Below, in pieces: positions 59,111-64,000 of a stretch of DNA of 64,000 bases. The position numbers and the translations under genes are program-made. Source of the DNA: Macrostomum hystrix (Eukaryota > Platyhelminthes > Macrostomidae). The notes below the pieces were generated by a model. It worked only from the letters and a program-made list of their open reading frames with translations, ran no database searches and had not been told where the DNA came from. Numbering within the stretch: position 1 is the stretch's first letter; every line of letters begins with the position of its first letter. The stretch spans positions 4,697,501 through 4,761,500 of the forward strand of contig CATNEN010000003.1 in assembly GCA_950097015.1 (NCBI GenBank). Reading direction: 5' to 3'.

Positions 59111-60864
59111 ATGCTTCGCTGCACAGCGCAAAAGTCAGCGGCAAATTTGTTAAAACGAGCCGCGCCAATTTTAATGCAAAACGGTTGCGGCGGCAGTTTA
59201 GTGCGATGCGCTGCGGCTGCCTCGGCCAGCCCCTACAAGGCCGTTGTCTTCGACATGGGCGGCGTGCTCATTCCAGGCCCGGCTGTGATGTTTCGCGAGT
59301 TTGAGAAGAGAAATCGATTGGCCGAGGGAGAACTTTTGAAGGTCAGTTTCGCCTGTCTGAACTCGCCTGTCCATCAATCTGAACCTGTCTCAACTCACCT
59401 GTCCATCTATCTGAACCTGTCTCAACTCATCTGTCCATCTATCTGAACCTGTCTCATCTCACCTGTCCATCTATCTGTACATCTCTTAATCCACCTGTCC
59501 ATCTATCTGAACCTGTCTCAACTCGCCTGTCCATCAATCTGAACCTGTCTCAACTCGCCTGTCCATCAATCTGAACCTGTCTCAACTCACCTGTCCATCA
59601 ATCTGAACCTGTCTCAACTCACCTGTCCATCAATCTGAACCTGTCTCAACTCACCTGTCCATCTATCTGAACCTGTCTCATCTCACCTGTCCATCTATCT
59701 GAACCTGTCTTAACTCACTTGTCCATCTCTCTGAAGGTGTCTTAACCCACGTGTCCATATATCTGAACCTGTCTCAACTCGCCTGTCCATCAATCTGAAC
59801 CTGTCTCAACTCGCCTGTCCATCAATCTGAACCTGTCTCAACTCACCTGTCCATCAATCTGAACCTGTCTTAACCCACGTGTCCATATATCTGAACCTGT
59901 CTCAACTCACCTGTCCATCAATCTGAACCTGTCTCAACTCACCTGTCCATCTATCTGAACCTGTCTCATCTCACCTGTCCATCTATCTGAACCTGTCATA
60001 ACTCAGTTGTCCATCTCTCTGAAGGTGTCTTAACCCACGTGTCCATATATCTGAACCTGTCTCAACTCACTCTATCTATCTAAACCTGTCTCAACTCATC
60101 TGTCCATCAATCCGAACCTGTCTCAACTCACCTGTCCGCCAATCTCTCACCTGTCTCCAACCCACCTGGCAGACCATCTTAGGCGGCGGTGATTCCGGTG
60201 CCTGGCACCGACTCGAAACTGGCCAGCTGCCCCTAGAAGAATTCTCGTCGGCGTTTTCGCGCGAAATCGCTGACAGAGCCGGTCGTCCAATCGACGCCTC
60301 CGGCATGCTGGAAGCCATGGATCTGGCCGAGCCGTTGCCCGAGATGCTAGCGGTTGTTGAGGCTTGCCGACGCGGCGGCCTGCGAACCGCCCTGCTAACC
60401 AACAACTGGCGTAACCGAGAGGGGGTGTCGCTGATGCCGCTGGACGCGAGACTGTTCGATGTGGTGAGTCTAGGACTCAGATATAGGACCGATAGCTCAG
60501 TCAGTATAGTGTTGGACTCTGGATCAGATGGTCCTGGGTTCGACTCCCGACCTAGTCTAGAACTATTCGTGCAGCCTTTGGCAAGCTGCTTTGCCCTGAT
60601 GTGCACACAGTCTACTCAGCTGCAAATGAGTACGGCATTTCGTCGGGTAATAATAATTCCGGCTGGCGTGGAATAAAGCAGTTCTGTGCGGCAATTCAGT
60701 GACTTGGATGCTGCCGATATGTTTAGAAAAAATTAATTCCATTGCTGACAAGCGGCTGTCAACCGGTGTCCGAGAGAGCCGAGGAGTACAATAGGTGTGC
60801 AGTCCCCACCTGCTAGTGTGCCTGACACACAACACCTGCGCTGGCCCTTGGGTCTAGTGTCAAA

Positions 60865-60911
<47 letters not shown>

Positions 60912-63900
60912 GGACTCATTGCAGCAGTGTTTACTGGGGCTTTGCTGACATTTTGGAGTCGTTTTGCTTCACATCGACGGGTTGAGATTTTGATGCTGAT
61001 CGCTTTGTTAGGGTGAGATTTTGATGCTGGTCGCTTCGGTAGGGTGAGATTTTTATGCTGATCGCTTCGGTAGGGTGAGATTTTTATGCTGATCGCTTCG
61101 GTAGGGTGAGATTTTGATGCTGGTCGCTTTGTTAGGGTGAGATTTTGATGCTTGTCGCTTCGGTAGGGTGAGATTTTGATGGTGATCGCTTCGGTAGGGT
61201 GAGATTTTGATGGTGATCGCTTCGGTAGGGTGAGATTTTGATGGTGATCGCTTCGGTAGGGTCAGATTTTGATGCTGGTCGCTTCGGTAGGGTGAGATTT
61301 TGATGCTGGTCGATCGCTTCGGTAGGGTGAGATTTTGATGCTGATCGCTTCGGTAGGGTGAGATTTTGATGCTGGTCGCTTAAGTAGGGTGAGATTTTAG
61401 AACTAATCTATTAACCGAGGATGAGATTTTGAACTTAGTCTCCGTTTTAATAGTGAATATTAGAATTCCAATCTATTGTTAGATTTTTAATAAATATTTT
61501 TTGTTGAGCGAACTGCATAAGAAATGATATCTTATTATAATAAAATTCTGTAGTTTCAAGTGAGATTTTGGTTCGCATGTAAGTACCATCATAATATTAA
61601 AACTATTGATTTTAGTAGGTTAGTAAGTTATAAGTAGATCAAAAACCATCTTTAGGAATCTATCACATCACTATCACACTAGCTCTTTGATGTCTGCTTC
61701 AATACTGAATGCACCACCCACCTTTCTCTTAATTATTTCTTTACCGCAAAGACAAGTAAAGACGCTTTTAAATTAAAATTGTTCCGCTTTGAAATCACGT
61801 GTTAGAATAATGTGTTTTTGTTTCCAAGACAGAGTAAAGTATTTTCTCTTGAAGGGTGTTAAAGTACTTAAGAATTTGCATAGTAATTAGAATTTATTTT
61901 TCTACCTAGCTTGTCTTGCCTGTCTTCTAATTCGGTGAAAAAACTATTAACCTGGTGTCAATGACGTCAATTTTTGTTCGCAGAATTAGTCATTTACCTT
62001 GTAATTCAATACAAACTATGCTAATCAGTGTTCACCTGTTCACAGATATCAGTGTTAAACTGTTCACAGATATCAGCGTTCACCTGTTCACAGATATCAG
62101 CGTTCACCTGTTCACAGATATCAGCGTTCACCTGTTCACAGATATCAGCGTTCACCTGTTCACAGATATCAGCGTTCACCTGTTCACAGATATCAGCGTT
62201 CACCTGTTTACAGATATCAGCGTTCACCTGTTCACAGATATCAGCGTTAAACTGTTCACAGATATCAGTGTTAAACTGTTCACAGATATCAGTGTTAAAC
62301 TGTTCACAGATATCAGTGTTCACCTGTTCACAGATATCAGCGTTCACCTGTTTACAGATATCAGCGTTCACCTGTTCACAGATATCAGCGTTAAACTGTT
62401 CACAGATATCAGTGTTAAACTGTTCACAGATATCAGTGTTAAACTGTTCACAGATATCAGTGTTCACCTGTTCACAGATATCTGTGTTCACCTATTTACA
62501 GACATCACGATTCACCTATTCACAGGTATCAGTGTTCACCTGTTCACAAGTATCCTGATATATGTGATACTAACTGATATTACTTTTAAATTATTCACAT
62601 AATTAAAAAATGCCCATTCACAGATATATAATATTATTATTATATATAATAGCAAAAGTCTGTCTGACCAGTTCTGAAACTTTCTACCATCAGTGTCTGG
62701 TTTAGTACAACTGGCTATAAATAACGATAATTATTCAGCGCAACTGCAGCTAAAAATGAATAGTTTAAAATTGTTTAGTTTGCTAGTCTAACAAAAAGGG
62801 CTAGCTAATTTTCTGGATTTTTAATTTAAGTTAGTCAGAAAATTTGCGGAAGTGAAAGTCGGCCATTTAGTTTTTACGAGTATAGTGTCTACGCCCACGC
62901 ACTGGTATCGCAATGCATTTTAAAACTATTTTTTTCCAAACACTATTTTATAGATTAATCTTCGACTCCTAAATTGATTTTGCAGTCAGTTCGAAATGTC
63001 AAGAAAAATATTGCGAACTATTTTTTTATTTTACCCAACGTTTCAAATCGATCTACCCTACCAGAATAATATATCTACTTATCCTATCCAATCTATCTAC
63101 CTTACTTATACAATCTACCTACCTTACCTGTTCAACCCCACCTGTCTAATCTATCTATCCTACCATACTAATCTATCTAACCTACCTGTTCTATCGATCT
63201 ACCCTGCCTGTCTAATCTATCTACCCTGCCTGTCTAATCTATCTACCCTGCCTGTCTAATCTATCTACCCTACCTGTCTAATCTATCTACCCTGCCTGTC
63301 TAATCTATGTACCCTGCCTGTCTAATCTATGTACCCTACCTGTCTAATTTATCTACCCTACCTGTCCAATCTATCTACCCTGTCTGTCTAATCTATCTAC
63401 CCTACCTGTCTAATCTATCTACCCTGCCTGTCTAATCTATGTACCCTGCCTGTCTAATCTATGTACCCTACCTGTCTAATCTATCTACCCTACCTGTCCA
63501 ATCTATCTACCCTTCCTGTCTAATCTATCTACCCTACCTGTCCAATCTATCTACCCTGTCTGTCTAATCTATCTACCCTACCTGTCTAATCTATCTACCC
63601 TGCCTGTCTAATCTATCTACCCTACCTGTCTAATCTATCTACCCTGCCTGTCTAATCTATCTACCCTGCCTGTCTAATCCATCTACCCTGTCTGTCTAAT
63701 CTATCTACCCTGCCTGACTAATCTATCTACCCTGCCTGACTAATCTATCTACCCTTCCTGTCGTGGTTATAAGCCTATCTGATAAGCATCACACTCTATA
63801 TTTACCACCAATTCTTTCAGATTGTGGAGTCCTGCAAAGTGGGCTGTCGGAAACCTGACGAAATGATTTATCGAATTCTGTTGGATAAACTGGGCCTGCC

Positions 63901-63988
63901 CGGTTCTAGTGTGGTATTTCTTGACGACATCGGGCAGAATCTGAAGGCTGCCAAAGCGTTCGGCATCAAGACGATTAAGGTTGCCTAG
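59111..63988 (+). CDS. HAD-superfamily phosphatase, ACAD10 N-domain/soluble epoxide hydrolase N-domain type
   Basis: Exons 59111-59341, 60173-60463 and 63821 to 63979 or 63988, with phase 0 GT-AG introns. ATG 59111 opens a presequence-like start (MLRCTAQKSAANLLKRAAPI) followed by KAVVFDMGGVLIPGP (motif I, DMGG form). Exon 2 gives the cap and LRTALLTNNWR (motif II). Exon 3 gives CRKPDEMIYRIL (motif III Lys) and VVFLDDIGQNLKAAKAFGIK (motif IV). This order and the words match the HAD domain of ACAD10. After KTIK the frame reads V-A-stop (TAG 63986-63988), where relatives continue. Either the protein is a stand-alone HAD of about 227 residues, or AAG followed by GTTGCC is a weak donor and further exons lie beyond the window. 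Substrate unknown. Confidence 0.85.
59342..60150. repeat. 32-bp minisatellite in HAD intron 1
   Basis: About 25 copies of CTGTCCATCTATCTGAACCT plus GTCTCAACTCAC, with ATCAATC, TCTCTGAAGG and CACGTGTCC variants. Multi-unit blocks recur. The array starts within a few bases of the exon 1 donor and ends just before the acceptor, so it forms nearly the whole intron. Confidence 0.95.
60480..60909 (+). mobile_element. SINE-C, tRNA-derived, with 9-bp target-site duplication
   Basis: Head GACCGATAGCTCAGTCAGTA (A box) and GGTCCTGGGTTCGACTCCCG (B box), a body unrelated to SINE-A and SINE-B except for the end word GGTCTAGTGTCA, and a tail of about 16 ATT units. Flanked by TAGGACTCA at 60471-60479 and 60910-60918, a perfect duplication. 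It begins 8 bp after the exon 2 splice junction. Confidence 0.92.
60983..61395. repeat. 31-bp minisatellite in HAD intron 2
   Basis: About 13 copies of GGGTGAGATTTTGATGCTGA plus TCGCTTCGGTA, with GGTGATCG, CTTTGTTA and one GTCGATCG insertion variant. Confidence 0.95.
61396..62019. other. AT-rich intronic spacer
   Basis: No feature recognised between two arrays of HAD intron 2. Confidence 0.5.
62020..62545. repeat. 24-bp minisatellite in HAD intron 2
   Basis: About 22 copies of GTTCACCTGTTCACAGATAT plus CAGC, alternating with GTTAAACTG/CAGTG variants in a block order that repeats (roughly 62200-62330 and 62340-62470). The 24-bp period leaves several frames open on both strands. Confidence 0.95.
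62546..63054. other. AT-rich intronic spacer
   Basis: No feature recognised, apart from a short TA-rich palindromic stretch near 62620-62650. Confidence 0.5.
63055..63762. repeat. 22-bp minisatellite in HAD intron 2
   Basis: About 31 copies of CTATCTACCCTGCCTGTCTA plus AT, with CTACCTG, CTGTCTG, TATGTACC and TGTCCAAT variants. A multi-unit segment around 63260-63390 recurs around 63430-63560. It ends about 60 bp before the exon 3 acceptor. Confidence 0.95.
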
Positions 63989-64000
63989 AATGTCTGTCTA

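Noticed and set aside
62021-62602. Open frames on both strands over the 24-bp array in the HAD intron
   Set aside because: Produced by a period divisible by three. The array lies inside an intron with well-defined flanking splice sites.

Overview
This is nuclear DNA of an animal, not a prokaryote. Protein-coding genes are split by GT-AG introns whose phases join exactly. tRNA-derived SINEs with (ATT)n tails are scattered through the window, and almost every intron or spacer carries its own minisatellite. The gene content (sulfite oxidase, VPS37, KCTD2/5/17, a Boule-like RNA-binding protein, an Mx-type dynamin, NDUFAF1, FAM162, an ACAD10-like HAD phosphatase) is metazoan. TGA, TAA and TAG are all used as stops. 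A repeat-rich invertebrate, perhaps a spiralian such as a free-living flatworm, fits best, but the species is a guess.

Layout. 0-6.2 kb: two 24-bp minisatellites, a small TNF-receptor-like membrane protein (+, 2822-3635), then three more minisatellites. 6.2-9.7 kb: sulfite oxidase (-, at least three exons), with minisatellites filling both visible introns and a misplaced copy of an exon edge in one of them. 10.7-12.5 kb: VPS37 (-, two exons) with a tRNA-SINE in its intron. 14.2-16.0 kb: KCTD5-type BTB adaptor (+, two exons), followed by a 32-bp minisatellite. 18.3-19.7 kb: intronless Boule-like RRM protein (+). 20.8-22.1 kb: intronless 7-TM receptor-like protein (-). 23.5-36.3 kb: a 12.8-kb satellite of about 184 copies of a 70/68-bp unit, with all three minus frames open. 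37.6-44.1 kb: ten-exon Mx-like dynamin GTPase (-) with SINEs and a LINE 3' end in its introns. 44.8-46.0 kb: two adjacent, related minisatellites. 48.2-48.8 kb: LSM12-like protein (-). 50.1-52.2 kb: NDUFAF1 (-) with three copies of a hairpin-forming element in its intron. 56.6-57.8 kb: FAM162-like protein (+) with a MITE in its intron. 59.1 kb to the end: HAD phosphatase of the ACAD10 type (+), with four minisatellites and a SINE in its introns.

The genes are ordinary, mostly housekeeping loci and form no operon or pathway. Sulfite oxidase, NDUFAF1, FAM162 and probably the HAD protein are mitochondrial. The most unusual items are the triple-open satellite with higher-order structure, the hairpin-forming triplicated element in the NDUFAF1 intron, the Mx-like protein with an altered G4 motif (TFPD) and a long proline-rich N-terminus, repeated small duplications at exon edges, and the very high density of private minisatellites. 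I found no CRISPR array, operon or clearly novel enzymatic system. All gene models were built by eye from reading frames, splice consensus and phase, without transcript support.
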